Below, piece by piece: positions 7,962-16,744 of a stretch of DNA of 44,441 nt. The stretch lies in NCBI GenBank assembly GCA_035540495.1, contig DATLGL010000003.1:1-44441 (forward strand), given 5' to 3'. The notes below the pieces were generated by a model. The model ran no database searches and had not been told where the DNA came from. It saw only the letters and a list, made by a program, of their open reading frames with translations. The translations under genes were made by a program, and so were the position numbers. Source of the stretch: DASVEG01 sp035540495 (GTDB taxonomy: Bacteria; Actinomycetota; Acidimicrobiia; Acidimicrobiales; CADCTF01). Numbering within the stretch: the first letter of the stretch is position 1; every line of letters starts with the position of its first letter.

Positions 7962-7968
7962 AGGAGGT
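7962..7968 (+). promoter_or_regulatory. Strong Shine-Dalgarno sequence for atpE
   Basis: AGGAGGT, near-perfect for the 16S 3' end, lies 12 nt upstream of the atpE ATG at 7981. Other genes of the operon rely on overlaps or weaker sites, which fits the need for about ten c subunits per enzyme. Confidence 0.75.
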
Positions 7969-7980
7969 CACGAAACAACC

Positions 7981-8247
7981 ATGGGTATCGTCCCGCTTCT
8001 CGCCCAGATCGCCGGTGAGGACCAGATCGCCTTCGGCGAAGCGGTCTCGGCCGGTTTCGCCTACGGCCTCGGCGCCATCGGCCCCGGCATCGGCATCGGC
8101 TACCTCGTCGGTCAGTCGGTCCAGGCCATGGCCCGTCAGCCCGAAGCCGCCGGCATGGTCCGTACGACGATGTTCCTCGGCATCGCCTTCACCGAGGCGC
8201 TCGCCCTCATCGGCTTCGTCGTCTTCATCCTTCTCAAGTTCGCCTGA
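7981..8247 (+). CDS. atpE: ATP synthase Fo subunit c
   Basis: Hairpin proteolipid whose ring rotates with proton passage. 88 residues: helix 1 contains the glycine-packing motif GPGIGIG (34-40), the polar loop is ARQPEA (51-56), and helix 2 carries the proton-binding carboxylate Glu72 in GIAFTEALALIG. A Glu rather than Asp at this site is common in actinobacteria. There is no Na+-type QxxET pattern, so protons are the likely coupling ion. The start is fixed by the strong ribosome-binding site. Confidence 0.97.
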   Translation: MGIVPLLAQIAGEDQIAFGEAVSAGFAYGLGAIGPGIGIGYLVGQSVQAMARQPEAAGMVRTTMFLGIAFTEALALIGFVVFILLKFA

Positions 8248-8261
8248 TCGAAGGGGCTCCC

Positions 8262-8933
8262 TTGCGTACCCGTACACGAGTCGTTCTCAGCGGCGGCGCC
8301 ATCACCGCGCTGTCCCTCGCGACCGCATCGACCGCATCGGCGGCGGAGGGCGGCAAGTTCGTCGACCACGCGGCCGAGGAGTGCGCCCACCTGCTCGAGC
8401 TCGGCAACCCGGTCGAGCGGTGCCAGGCGTCGCCGAACCCGATCCTCCCTGCGCCGAACGAGCTGCTGTGGGGCGGTCTGTCGTTCCTCGTCCTGCTCCT
8501 CGCGATGTGGAAGTTCGCGCTGCCGGCGATCACCAACGCCATGGCCGCGCGCACGCAGCGCATCCGCGACAACCTCGACGAGGCCGAGCGCACCAAGGCC
8601 GAGGCCCAGTCGATCCTCGACGACTACCAGCGTCAGCTGGCCGACGCGAAGAACGAGTCGGCCCGCATCATCGAGGAGGCCCGTCAGACCGCGGAGCAGA
8701 TGCGCCGCGACCTGATGGCCCGCGCCGAGGCCGAGGTCCAGGAGCTTCGTGCCCGGACCGCCGACGACGTCCGCATCGCGCAGGACCGTGCGATGGCCGA
8801 CCTGCGTGCGCAGGTCGCCGAGCTCGCCATCGGTGCGGCCGAGGTCGTCGTCCAGCGCAACCTCGACGCCGAGACCAACCGCGCCCTCGTCGAGCGCTTC
8901 ATCGAACAGGTCGGCAGCGGGGCTCGTCAGTAA
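8262..8933 (+). CDS. atpF: ATP synthase Fo subunit b with N-terminal signal-like extension
   Basis: Peripheral stalk subunit. The membrane anchor is at about residues 68-90 (LLWGGLSFLVLLLAMWKF...), followed by a long charged amphipathic helix to residue 223, as in normal b subunits. Unusually, about 65 residues precede the anchor: a basic start, a hydrophobic core and an AxA-type site near residue 28 (STASAAEGG), then a short segment with Cys41 and Cys54. This would place the segment outside the membrane, possibly disulfide-bonded after signal cleavage. Translation starts at a TTG (8262) with GAAGGGG 5 nt upstream; a start further in would remove the extension but none looks better. Unlike mycobacteria, b and delta are separate genes here. 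Confidence 0.92.
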   Translation: MRTRTRVVLSGGAITALSLATASTASAAEGGKFVDHAAEECAHLLELGNPVERCQASPNPILPAPNELLWGGLSFLVLLLAMWKFALPAITNAMAARTQRIRDNLDEAERTKAEAQSILDDYQRQLADAKNESARIIEEARQTAEQMRRDLMARAEAEVQELRARTADDVRIAQDRAMADLRAQVAELAIGAAEVVVQRNLDAETNRALVERFIEQVGSGARQ

Positions 8934-9457
8934 TGGCAGACCGCCTCGACGCCTACGCGACGGCCCTGTTCGAGGTCGCCCGCGCCGAGGGCAACCTCGA
9001 GCGGGTCGAGGCCGAGCTCTACGAGGTCGCCCGTACCATCGAGCGCAACGATGATCTGCGCAGCCGCCTCACCGACCAGGCCCTTCCGGTCGAGCTCCGT
9101 CAGGGGGTCGTGGAAGACCTGCTCGGCGGACGTGCGCAGCCGGTGACGACCTCGCTCGTCTCCTTCGTCGTCGGCGCCGGTCGCGCCCGTGACCTCCCCG
9201 CCATCATCGACAAGATGGTGCAGCGGTCCGCGGAGTCGCGGTCCGAGGCCGTCGCTGAGGTCACCTCCGCCATCCCCCTCAACGAGGATCAGATCGCCCG
9301 CCTCTCGCGTGCTCTCTCCGAGCGCACCGGCAAGCAGGTGAGCGTACGGGTCTCCGTCGACCCCTCGATCCTCGGCGGCATCGTCGCCACCATCGGCGAC
9401 ACCGTCATCGACGGATCCGTCCGTCGTCGTCTCGAACAGCTCCGGGAGAGCATCTAA
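8933..9457 (+). CDS. atpH: ATP synthase F1 subunit delta
   Basis: Links the peripheral stalk (b) to the top of the alpha3beta3 head. 174 residues: an N-terminal helical bundle (YATALFEVARAEGNLERVEAE) and the family C-terminal motif DPSILGGIVATIGDTVIDGSVRRRLEQL. The length is normal. The ATG overlaps the atpF stop (TAATG). Only 5 nt separate it from atpA. Confidence 0.95.
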   Translation: MADRLDAYATALFEVARAEGNLERVEAELYEVARTIERNDDLRSRLTDQALPVELRQGVVEDLLGGRAQPVTTSLVSFVVGAGRARDLPAIIDKMVQRSAESRSEAVAEVTSAIPLNEDQIARLSRALSERTGKQVSVRVSVDPSILGGIVATIGDTVIDGSVRRRLEQLRESI

Positions 9458-9462
9458 CCGCC

Positions 9463-11034
<1,572 letters not shown>

Positions 11035-11036
11035 CG

Positions 11037-12035
11037 ATGCCGGGCGGCGCAGAACGCGCGCTGCGGGGTCGGATCCGCAGTGTCCAGTCGACCAAGAAGA
11101 TCACCCGGGCGATGGAGCTCATCGCCGCCAGCCGGATCGTGAAGGCCCAGGCTCGGGTGGCCGCCGCCCGTCCGTACAGCGAGCAGATCACCGAGGTGAT
11201 CCGAAACCTCGCGGCGGCGGGCGCCGGCTCGTCGTCGCCGCTGCTGACGCCTCGTGAAGACGTCCGCACGGTCGCCTACATCGTCGTCGCCGCCGACCGC
11301 GGCCTCGCCGGTGGCTACAACTCCGGCGTCATCCGCCAGGCCGAGCGCTCGCTGCAGGCCGAGGTCGCGGCAGGCCGCGACTACAAGCTCTTCCTGATCG
11401 GGAAGAAGGCCTTCAACTACTTCCGCTTCCGCGGCTACCGCATCGAGCAGTCGTACACCGGGTTCTCCGACAACCCGTCTTACGAAGACGCTCGTCAGGT
11501 CGCGGCGGAGGTCGTCCGCCAGTACGAAGCGGGCGAGGTCGACCAGGTCCAGCTCGTCTACACGCAGTTCCTGAGCGTCGCGACGCAGCGGGTGCTCGAG
11601 CGCCGCTTCATCCCGATGGAGTCGGCCGCGCTCACCGAGGGCGCAGCCGCCGAAGGATCGGGTCCGGCCGCCGACTACGAGTTCGAGCCCGCACCCGCGG
11701 CGATCCTCGAAGCCATCGTCCCCCGCTACGTCGAGAGCCGGCTGTACGCCGCCTTCCTCGACGCCGCCGCCTCCGAGCACGTCGCCCGCCAGCGGGCCAT
11801 GAAGTCGGCAACCGACAACGCCGACGAGCTCATCAAGGTCCTGACCCGCTCGATGAACCGAGCGCGGCAGGACGCCATCACCACCGAACTCATCGAGATC
11901 GCCTCCGGCGCCGAGGCGCTCGCCCAGGCCGCGAGCGGGTCGGTCGACCTCCTCCGTGACGTCGTCCCGCCCCAGCAGCTGATGCCCCAGCGCCACCACG
12001 ATTCCGCCCGCCGCATCGAGCAGGAGAGGTCATGA
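11037..12035 (+). CDS. atpG: ATP synthase F1 subunit gamma with long C-terminal tail
   Basis: Central rotor shaft. The N-terminal helix (LRGRIRSVQSTKKITRAMELI) and the C-terminal helix with NRARQDAITTELIEIASGAEAL are canonical. The protein is 332 residues against about 287-305 for typical bacterial gammas. The family's normal C-terminal end falls at about residue 295; 37 further residues follow in frame (296-332, containing DLLRDVV, PPQQLMPQRHH and RRIEQERS). A second non-conserved segment lies near 200-220 (Gly/Ala/Glu-rich). The frame runs unbroken into an ATGA overlap with atpD, so the tail should be translated. Confidence 0.95.
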   Translation: MPGGAERALRGRIRSVQSTKKITRAMELIAASRIVKAQARVAAARPYSEQITEVIRNLAAAGAGSSSPLLTPREDVRTVAYIVVAADRGLAGGYNSGVIRQAERSLQAEVAAGRDYKLFLIGKKAFNYFRFRGYRIEQSYTGFSDNPSYEDARQVAAEVVRQYEAGEVDQVQLVYTQFLSVATQRVLERRFIPMESAALTEGAAAEGSGPAADYEFEPAPAAILEAIVPRYVESRLYAAFLDAAASEHVARQRAMKSATDNADELIKVLTRSMNRARQDAITTELIEIASGAEALAQAASGSVDLLRDVVPPQQLMPQRHHDSARRIEQERS

Positions 12036-13483
12036 CCGCAACCGAGACCCCTGGCACGCAGACCCTGAAGGACGGGCGCATCGTCGCCATCGTCGGCCCG
12101 GTCGTCGACGTCGAGTTCCCGCCCGGGAACCTTCCCGACATCAACGGCGCCCTGGAGTTCACCATCGAGGTCGAGGGCAAGGCCCAGACCGTCACCGCCG
12201 AGGTCGCCCAGCACATCGGCGACAGCCGCGTGCGAGCGATCGCCATGAGCCCGACCGACGGCCTCAAGCGCGGCACCGCCGTCCGCAACCTCGGCCAGGG
12301 CATCGCGGTGCCGGTCGGCCCCGGCGTGCTCGGCCACGTGTTCAACGTCCTCGGCAAGCCGCTCGACACCGGTGGCGTCGAGGTCACCGAAGGCGTCGCC
12401 GACCGGTGGGAGATCCACCGCCCCGCTCCGCCGCTCGCCGACCTCGACCCGCAGACCCGCATGTTCGAGACGGGCCTCAAGGTCGTCGACCTCCTCGAGC
12501 CCTACCGCCAGGGCGGAAAGATCGGCCTCTTCGGTGGGGCCGGCGTCGGCAAGACCGTGATGATCCAGGAGATGATCACCCGAGTCGCCAAGCAGCACGG
12601 CGGTGTGTCCGTCTTCGCCGGCGTGGGTGAGCGGACCCGTGAGGGCACCGACCTCTGGCTCGAGATGCAGGAGTCGGGCGTCATCGCCAACACCGCACTC
12701 GTCTACGGGCAGATGGACGAGCCGCCGGGCGTGCGCCTCCGCGTCGCCCTCTCGGCCCTGACGATGGCCGAGTACTTCCGCGACGTCGAGAACCGCGACG
12801 TGCTCCTCTTCATCGACAACATCTTCCGGTTCACCCAGGCCGGTTCCGAGGTGTCGACCCTGCTCGGTCGTATGGCCAGCGCCGTCGGGTACCAGCCGAC
12901 GCTCGCCGACGAGATGGGCCAGCTCCAGGAGCGCATCACCTCGGTGAAGGGCAAGTCGATCACGTCGCTGCAGGCCGTGTACGTGCCTGCCGACGACTAC
13001 ACCGACCCTGCGCCGTTCACCGCCTTCACCCACTTCGACGCGACCACCAACCTGTCGCGCGACGTGTTCGCCAAGGGCATCTTCCCGGCGGTCGACCCGC
13101 TCGCGTCGACCTCGAACATCCTCCAGCCCGACGTCGTCGGCGAGGAGCACTACCGGGTCGCCCGTGGCGTCGTGCAGGCCCTGCAGCGCTACAAGGAACT
13201 GCAGGACATCATCGCCATCCTGGGCATCGACGAGCTCACCGAAGAGGACAAGGTCCTCGTCGGTCGTGCCCGCAAGATCGAGAAGTTCCTCGGTCAGCCG
13301 ATGTACGCGGCCGAGCAGTTCACCCAGATCCCGGGTGCGAACGTCCCCGTCGACGAGACGGTCGAGGCGTTCGGCAACCTGCTCGCCGGCGAGTACGACG
13401 ACTACCCGGAGCAGGCGTTCTTCAACGTCGGTGGCATCGACGACCTGACGAAGAAGGCCGATCAGCTCCGGGCCGAGGGCTAG
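12032..13483 (+). CDS. atpD: ATP synthase F1 subunit beta
   Basis: Catalytic subunit, 483 residues. The N-terminal beta-barrel has GRIVAIVGPVVDVEFP, Walker A is GGAGVGKT (168-175), the catalytic glutamate loop is GERTREG, Walker B is LLFIDNIFRFTQAG, followed by the DELSEED-region equivalent GIDELTEEDK. All catalytic motifs are intact. The ATG overlaps the atpG stop; atpC follows after 12 nt. Confidence 0.98.
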   Translation: MTATETPGTQTLKDGRIVAIVGPVVDVEFPPGNLPDINGALEFTIEVEGKAQTVTAEVAQHIGDSRVRAIAMSPTDGLKRGTAVRNLGQGIAVPVGPGVLGHVFNVLGKPLDTGGVEVTEGVADRWEIHRPAPPLADLDPQTRMFETGLKVVDLLEPYRQGGKIGLFGGAGVGKTVMIQEMITRVAKQHGGVSVFAGVGERTREGTDLWLEMQESGVIANTALVYGQMDEPPGVRLRVALSALTMAEYFRDVENRDVLLFIDNIFRFTQAGSEVSTLLGRMASAVGYQPTLADEMGQLQERITSVKGKSITSLQAVYVPADDYTDPAPFTAFTHFDATTNLSRDVFAKGIFPAVDPLASTSNILQPDVVGEEHYRVARGVVQALQRYKELQDIIAILGIDELTEEDKVLVGRARKIEKFLGQPMYAAEQFTQIPGANVPVDETVEAFGNLLAGEYDDYPEQAFFNVGGIDDLTKKADQLRAEG

Positions 13484-13495
13484 GTCGCTCCATCG

Positions 13496-13876
13496 ATGCA
13501 GGTCGCTCTCGTCTCGCCCGAGCGGATCCTCTACGAAGGGGAAGCCGACATGGTCATCGCCCGCACCGCGGGCGGCGACATCGCCTTCCTCAACAACCAC
13601 GCCCCGTTCGTCGGCGTGCTCGGCATCGGAAAGGTGCGGATCACGCCGGCGGGTGCGGGCTCCGGCTCGAACGAGATCGTCGCCGCGGTCCACGGCGGCT
13701 TCGTGGAGGTCAAGGACAACCGGGTGACGATCCTCAGCGACGTCGCCGAGCTGGCCGACCAGATCGACGTCGCGCGTGCCCGTGAGGCCCTCACCCGGAC
13801 CGGCGGCGACGACGAAGACGCGGCACTCGCCCGCCGTCGGGCCGAAGTCCGCCTCGAAGCAGCCGGCGCCTCCTAA
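13496..13876 (+). CDS. atpC: ATP synthase F1 subunit epsilon
   Basis: Rotor subunit that regulates ATP hydrolysis. 126 residues: an N-terminal beta-sandwich (MQVALVSPERILYEGEADMV, then GDIAFLNNHAPFVGVL) and a shortish C-terminal helical part (about 85-126), typical of actinobacterial epsilon. Last gene of the operon, followed directly by a long hairpin. Confidence 0.94.
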   Translation: MQVALVSPERILYEGEADMVIARTAGGDIAFLNNHAPFVGVLGIGKVRITPAGAGSGSNEIVAAVHGGFVEVKDNRVTILSDVAELADQIDVARAREALTRTGGDDEDAALARRRAEVRLEAAGAS

Positions 13877-13884
13877 CCCCTGCG

Positions 13885-13932
13885 TTCTACGTGGATCCGA
13901 ACCCCGTACGTGGGGTGCGGATCCACGCAGAA
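13885..13932 (+). terminator. Terminator hairpin of the ATP synthase operon
   Basis: A 21-nt arm beginning TTCTACGTGGATCCG (13885-13905) pairs with its complement at 13912-13932 with two mismatches around a 6-nt loop (GTACGT). It lies 9 bases after the atpC stop. No T-tract follows. Confidence 0.8.
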
Positions 13933-13933
13933 G

Positions 13934-13939
13934 CAGAAT
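13934..13939 (+). promoter_or_regulatory. Weak candidate -10 box (CAGAAT)
   Basis: CAGAAT lies 8 nt before the ATG at 13948, just after the atp terminator. The spacing suits a leaderless transcript, but the match to TANNNT is imperfect. Confidence 0.3.
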
Positions 13940-13947
13940 GAGCGGGC

Positions 13948-14892
13948 ATGGGTAGGCGGAGGCTCGGTGTCGCGCTCCTGATCCCGGAGCCGGCGCGCAC
14001 GGAGATCGAGGGTTTGCGCCGCGCCCTCGGCGATCCCGCGCTCGAGCGCATCCCGCCCCACATCACGCTGGTTCCTCCGGTGAACGTGCGGGAGGACGAC
14101 CTGGTGCGTGCGGTCGACGTGATGCGACGTGCCGCGGCCGCCACCAAGCCGTTCGAGCTGACGCTCGGCCCGCCCGACTCCTTCCTCCCGCACAACCCCG
14201 TCGTGTACCTCGGCGTGTGGGGCTTCCTCGACCGCCTCGGCGCGCTGCGTGACCGGGTGTTCGTCGAGCCGTTGAAGCGTGAGCTGACGTGGCCGTTCGT
14301 CCCCCACGTCACGGTCGCCGACGGGATCGCGCCGGAGCGGGTCGAAGCCGGCGTGGCCGTGCTCGGCGACTACACGCGAGACGTCGTCGTCGAGTCGGTC
14401 CACCTGCTGCAGGAGAAGGTGCACGAGCACGGCGAGCGCCGCTGGCACCTGCTCGGCGACTTCCCGTTCGGGCTGCCTCGCATCGTGGGACGTGGCGGCC
14501 TCGAGCTCGAGCTCACCGTCTCCGACCGCCTCGACGACGTCACCCGCGCGTGGGTCGGCGAACGGTGGCCCGACCCGCAGAGCCCTCTTGCGGTCACCGC
14601 TCGACGCGACGGTGACGTCGTCGGCATCGCCACGGGCTGGACCGACGGTGAGCTCGCGAACCTCTCGGAGCTGTTCGTGAGCGCGAACGCCCGCAACGAG
14701 GGGGTCGGCGGACACCTCGTCACGTCGTTCGTCACCGCAGCGATCGAGCGGGGCGCCCGCCGCTGCCGTCTGCGCACCGCGAGCGGATCACCGGCCGAGA
14801 GCTTCTACCGGAGTCGCGGCTGGCGGGAGGAGGGCGTCTTCCCCGGCGCCTCGGCGAGCACTCGGATCGTGCAGCTCGTTCGCGACCTCTAG
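13948..14892 (+). CDS. 2H phosphoesterase (LigT/2'-5' RNA ligase-like) fused to GNAT acetyltransferase
   Basis: A two-domain protein of 314 residues. Residues 1-180 form a 2H phosphoesterase domain with both H-x-T/S motifs, PHIT (37-40) and PHVT (119-122), the residues that cleave 2'-5' or cyclic phosphodiester bonds in the LigT/CPDase family. Residues about 184-314 form a GNAT domain: ELFVSANARNEGVGGHLV (241-258) supplies the acetyl-CoA pyrophosphate loop, and SPAESFYRSRGWREEG is the usual C-terminal GNAT motif. The substrate of neither half can be read from sequence. It stands alone between the atp terminator and the SDR gene. The frame is continuous with no sign of a sequencing frameshift. 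Confidence 0.85.
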   Translation: MGRRRLGVALLIPEPARTEIEGLRRALGDPALERIPPHITLVPPVNVREDDLVRAVDVMRRAAAATKPFELTLGPPDSFLPHNPVVYLGVWGFLDRLGALRDRVFVEPLKRELTWPFVPHVTVADGIAPERVEAGVAVLGDYTRDVVVESVHLLQEKVHEHGERRWHLLGDFPFGLPRIVGRGGLELELTVSDRLDDVTRAWVGERWPDPQSPLAVTARRDGDVVGIATGWTDGELANLSELFVSANARNEGVGGHLVTSFVTAAIERGARRCRLRTASGSPAESFYRSRGWREEGVFPGASASTRIVQLVRDL

Positions 14893-14895
14893 CGT
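14890..14895 (+). promoter_or_regulatory. Candidate -10 box (TAGCGT) for a leaderless start
   Basis: TAGCGT overlaps the stop of the preceding gene and ends 7 nt before the ATG at 14903, the leaderless spacing. No ribosome-binding site is seen. Confidence 0.5.
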
Positions 14896-14902
14896 CGAGC
14901 GC

Positions 14903-15673
14903 ATGCCGACCGCGCTCGTCACCGGTGCCTCCCAGGGGATCGGGGAGTCGTTCGCCCGCTCGCTCGTCGAGCGCGGCTACGACCTCGTCCTCGTGGCTCG
15001 CAACGCCGATGCCCTGCAGAAGCTGGCGGGCGAGATCCGGGCCCACGGGCGTGAGGCCGAGGTCATTCCCGCCGACCTGACCGACCTCACCGAGCTGCGG
15101 ATGGTGGAGGAGCGCCTCGCCGACACGGGCCGGCCCGTCGACCTGCTCGTGAACAACGCGGGCTTCGGGACGACCGGCCTCTTCCACGAGCTGCCCCTCG
15201 ACGAGGAAGACCGCGAGATCCGCCTCAACGTGCTCGCCCTCGTGCGGCTCACGCACGCGATCCTTCCGCAGCTCGTCGAGCGTCGCAGCGGCGGGATCAT
15301 CAACGTCTCCTCGATCGCCGGGTTCCAGCCTGCGCCGGGCAACGCGACCTACTGCGGCACGAAGGCCTTCGTCACACAGTTCTCCCTCGCCCTCCACGAG
15401 GAGTACCGATCGAAGGGTGTGCGGGTGCTGTGTGTGGCACCGGGGGCCACTCGCACCGAGTGGCAGGCGCGCGCGGGCTACAGAGACTCGAACATCCCCT
15501 CGTTCGCGTGGCAGTCGGCCGACGAGGTCGTCGAGGGTTCGCTCCGAGCCTTCGACGCCAAGCGCGGCATCTTCACCAGCGGTCTCCCGAACAAGGCCCT
15601 CGCGGCGGTGACGCACCTGGTGCCACGCTCGCTGCTCGCGCGCGCCGCGGGCATGGTGAGCAGCCAGGTCTGA
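14903..15673 (+). CDS. Short-chain dehydrogenase/reductase
   Basis: Classical SDR of 256 residues. The Rossmann motif TGASQGIG lies at 7-14, NNAG at 84-87, the catalytic Ser at about 136 in NVSSIAG, and Tyr150 and Lys154 in YCGTK. Arg33 (VARNADAL), just after beta-2, suggests NADP(H) preference. The C-terminal part (PNKALAAVTHLVPRSLLARAAG) resembles DltE/YqjQ-like SDRs that act on lipids or ketones, but the substrate is unknown. Its end converges on glpX with about 30 bases between stops. Confidence 0.9.
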   Translation: MPTALVTGASQGIGESFARSLVERGYDLVLVARNADALQKLAGEIRAHGREAEVIPADLTDLTELRMVEERLADTGRPVDLLVNNAGFGTTGLFHELPLDEEDREIRLNVLALVRLTHAILPQLVERRSGGIINVSSIAGFQPAPGNATYCGTKAFVTQFSLALHEEYRSKGVRVLCVAPGATRTEWQARAGYRDSNIPSFAWQSADEVVEGSLRAFDAKRGIFTSGLPNKALAAVTHLVPRSLLARAAGMVSSQV

Positions 15674-15703
15674 GCGGGCGGCCGCAAACGCAGGGCCTGT
15701 CGG

Positions 15704-16699
15704 CTACCGGAAGTCGATCGAGGAGTACTCGGAGAGCTTCTCGAGGCGGTGGTGAGCTTCGACCTTGCGGACGGTGCCCGACTTCGATCGCATCACCAGT
15801 GACTCCGTGGTCGCCCGGTCGCCGACGTAGTGGACGCCGCGCAGCAGCTCGCCGTCGGTGATGCCGGTGGCCGCGAAGAAGCAGTTGTCGCCCTTGACGA
15901 GGTCGTCGGTGGTGAGGACGGCGTCGAGGTCGTAGCCCTGATCGAGCGCCGCGTTGCGCTCGTCGTCGTTGCGGGGCCACAGCTTGCCGAGGATCTCGCC
16001 GCCCATGCACTTGAGCGCGGCCGCCGCGGTGACGCCCTCGGGCGTGCCGCCGATGCCGAGGAGGATGTCGAAGCCGGACTCGATCCACCCGGTGGCGATG
16101 GCGCCGGCGATGTCGCCGTCGGGGATCAACCGGATGCGGGCACCCGCGGCGCGAACCTGCGCGATGAGGTCGTCGTGGCGAGGACGATCGAGGATCACCG
16201 CCGTCACGTCGCGCACCGACTCGCCCTTCGCCTTGGCGACGGCCTTGAGGTTGTCGGCGACCGGGGCGTTGATGTCGATGACGCCCTTCGACTCCGGGCC
16301 GACCGCGACCTTCTCCATGTAGACGCACGGACCGGGGTTGAACATGGTGCCCCGCTCGCTCACCGCGATGACCGCGAGCGCGCCGTTCCGGCCGAGCGAC
16401 GTGAGCGTCGTGCCGTCGATCGGGTCGACGGCGATGTCGGTGAGCGGGGGCTCGCCGCTGCCGACCTGCTCGCCGTTGTAGAGCATCGGCGCTTCGTCCT
16501 TCTCGCCCTCGCCGATGACGACGATGCCGTCCATCGAGACGCTCCCGAGGACGATGCGCATCGCGTCGACGGCGGCGCCGTCGGCGCCTTCCTTGTCGCC
16601 GCGTCCGACCCAACGCGAGGCGGCGAGCGCAGCGGCTTCGGTGACGCGCACGAGCTCGAGCGCGAGGTTGCGATCAGGGGCCTGGGATTCGGGGCTCAT
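15704..16699 (-). CDS. glpX: Fructose-1,6-bisphosphatase class II
   Basis: Gluconeogenic enzyme that hydrolyses fructose-1,6-bisphosphate to fructose-6-phosphate; GlpX is the main FBPase of actinobacteria. 331 residues starting MSPESQAPDRNLALELVRVT. Metal-binding motifs are GEGEKDEAPM (63-72) and DPIDGTT (92-98), followed later by GIGGTPEGV. The long open frame upstream of this start is antisense to the mutase gene and is not coding. It is divergent from the mutase gene; a TAGTGT box lies about 10 nt upstream of the ATG on this strand. Confidence 0.96.
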   Translation of the reverse strand: MSPESQAPDRNLALELVRVTEAAALAASRWVGRGDKEGADGAAVDAMRIVLGSVSMDGIVVIGEGEKDEAPMLYNGEQVGSGEPPLTDIAVDPIDGTTLTSLGRNGALAVIAVSERGTMFNPGPCVYMEKVAVGPESKGVIDINAPVADNLKAVAKAKGESVRDVTAVILDRPRHDDLIAQVRAAGARIRLIPDGDIAGAIATGWIESGFDILLGIGGTPEGVTAAAALKCMGGEILGKLWPRNDDERNAALDQGYDLDAVLTTDDLVKGDNCFFAATGITDGELLRGVHYVGDRATTESLVMRSKSGTVRKVEAHHRLEKLSEYSSIDFR

Positions 16700-16732
16700 G
16701 TCGTTCGGGACACTACTCAGGGGCGAACGGGG

Positions 16733-16738
16733 GATACT
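16733..16738 (+). promoter_or_regulatory. Candidate -10 box (GATACT) before the mutase GTG
   Basis: GATACT ends 6 nt before the GTG at 16745. It matches the consensus TATACT at 5 of 6 positions, and the spacing fits a leaderless mRNA in the divergent glpX/mutase gap. Confidence 0.4.
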
Positions 16739-16744
16739 GGTCTG

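Noticed and set aside
13948..14892. 2H-GNAT fusion as a frameshift artefact of two genes
   Set aside because: The frame is continuous with consistent G/C-ending codons through the linker (about residues 175-190) and no internal start with a ribosome-binding site, so I treat it as a real fusion.
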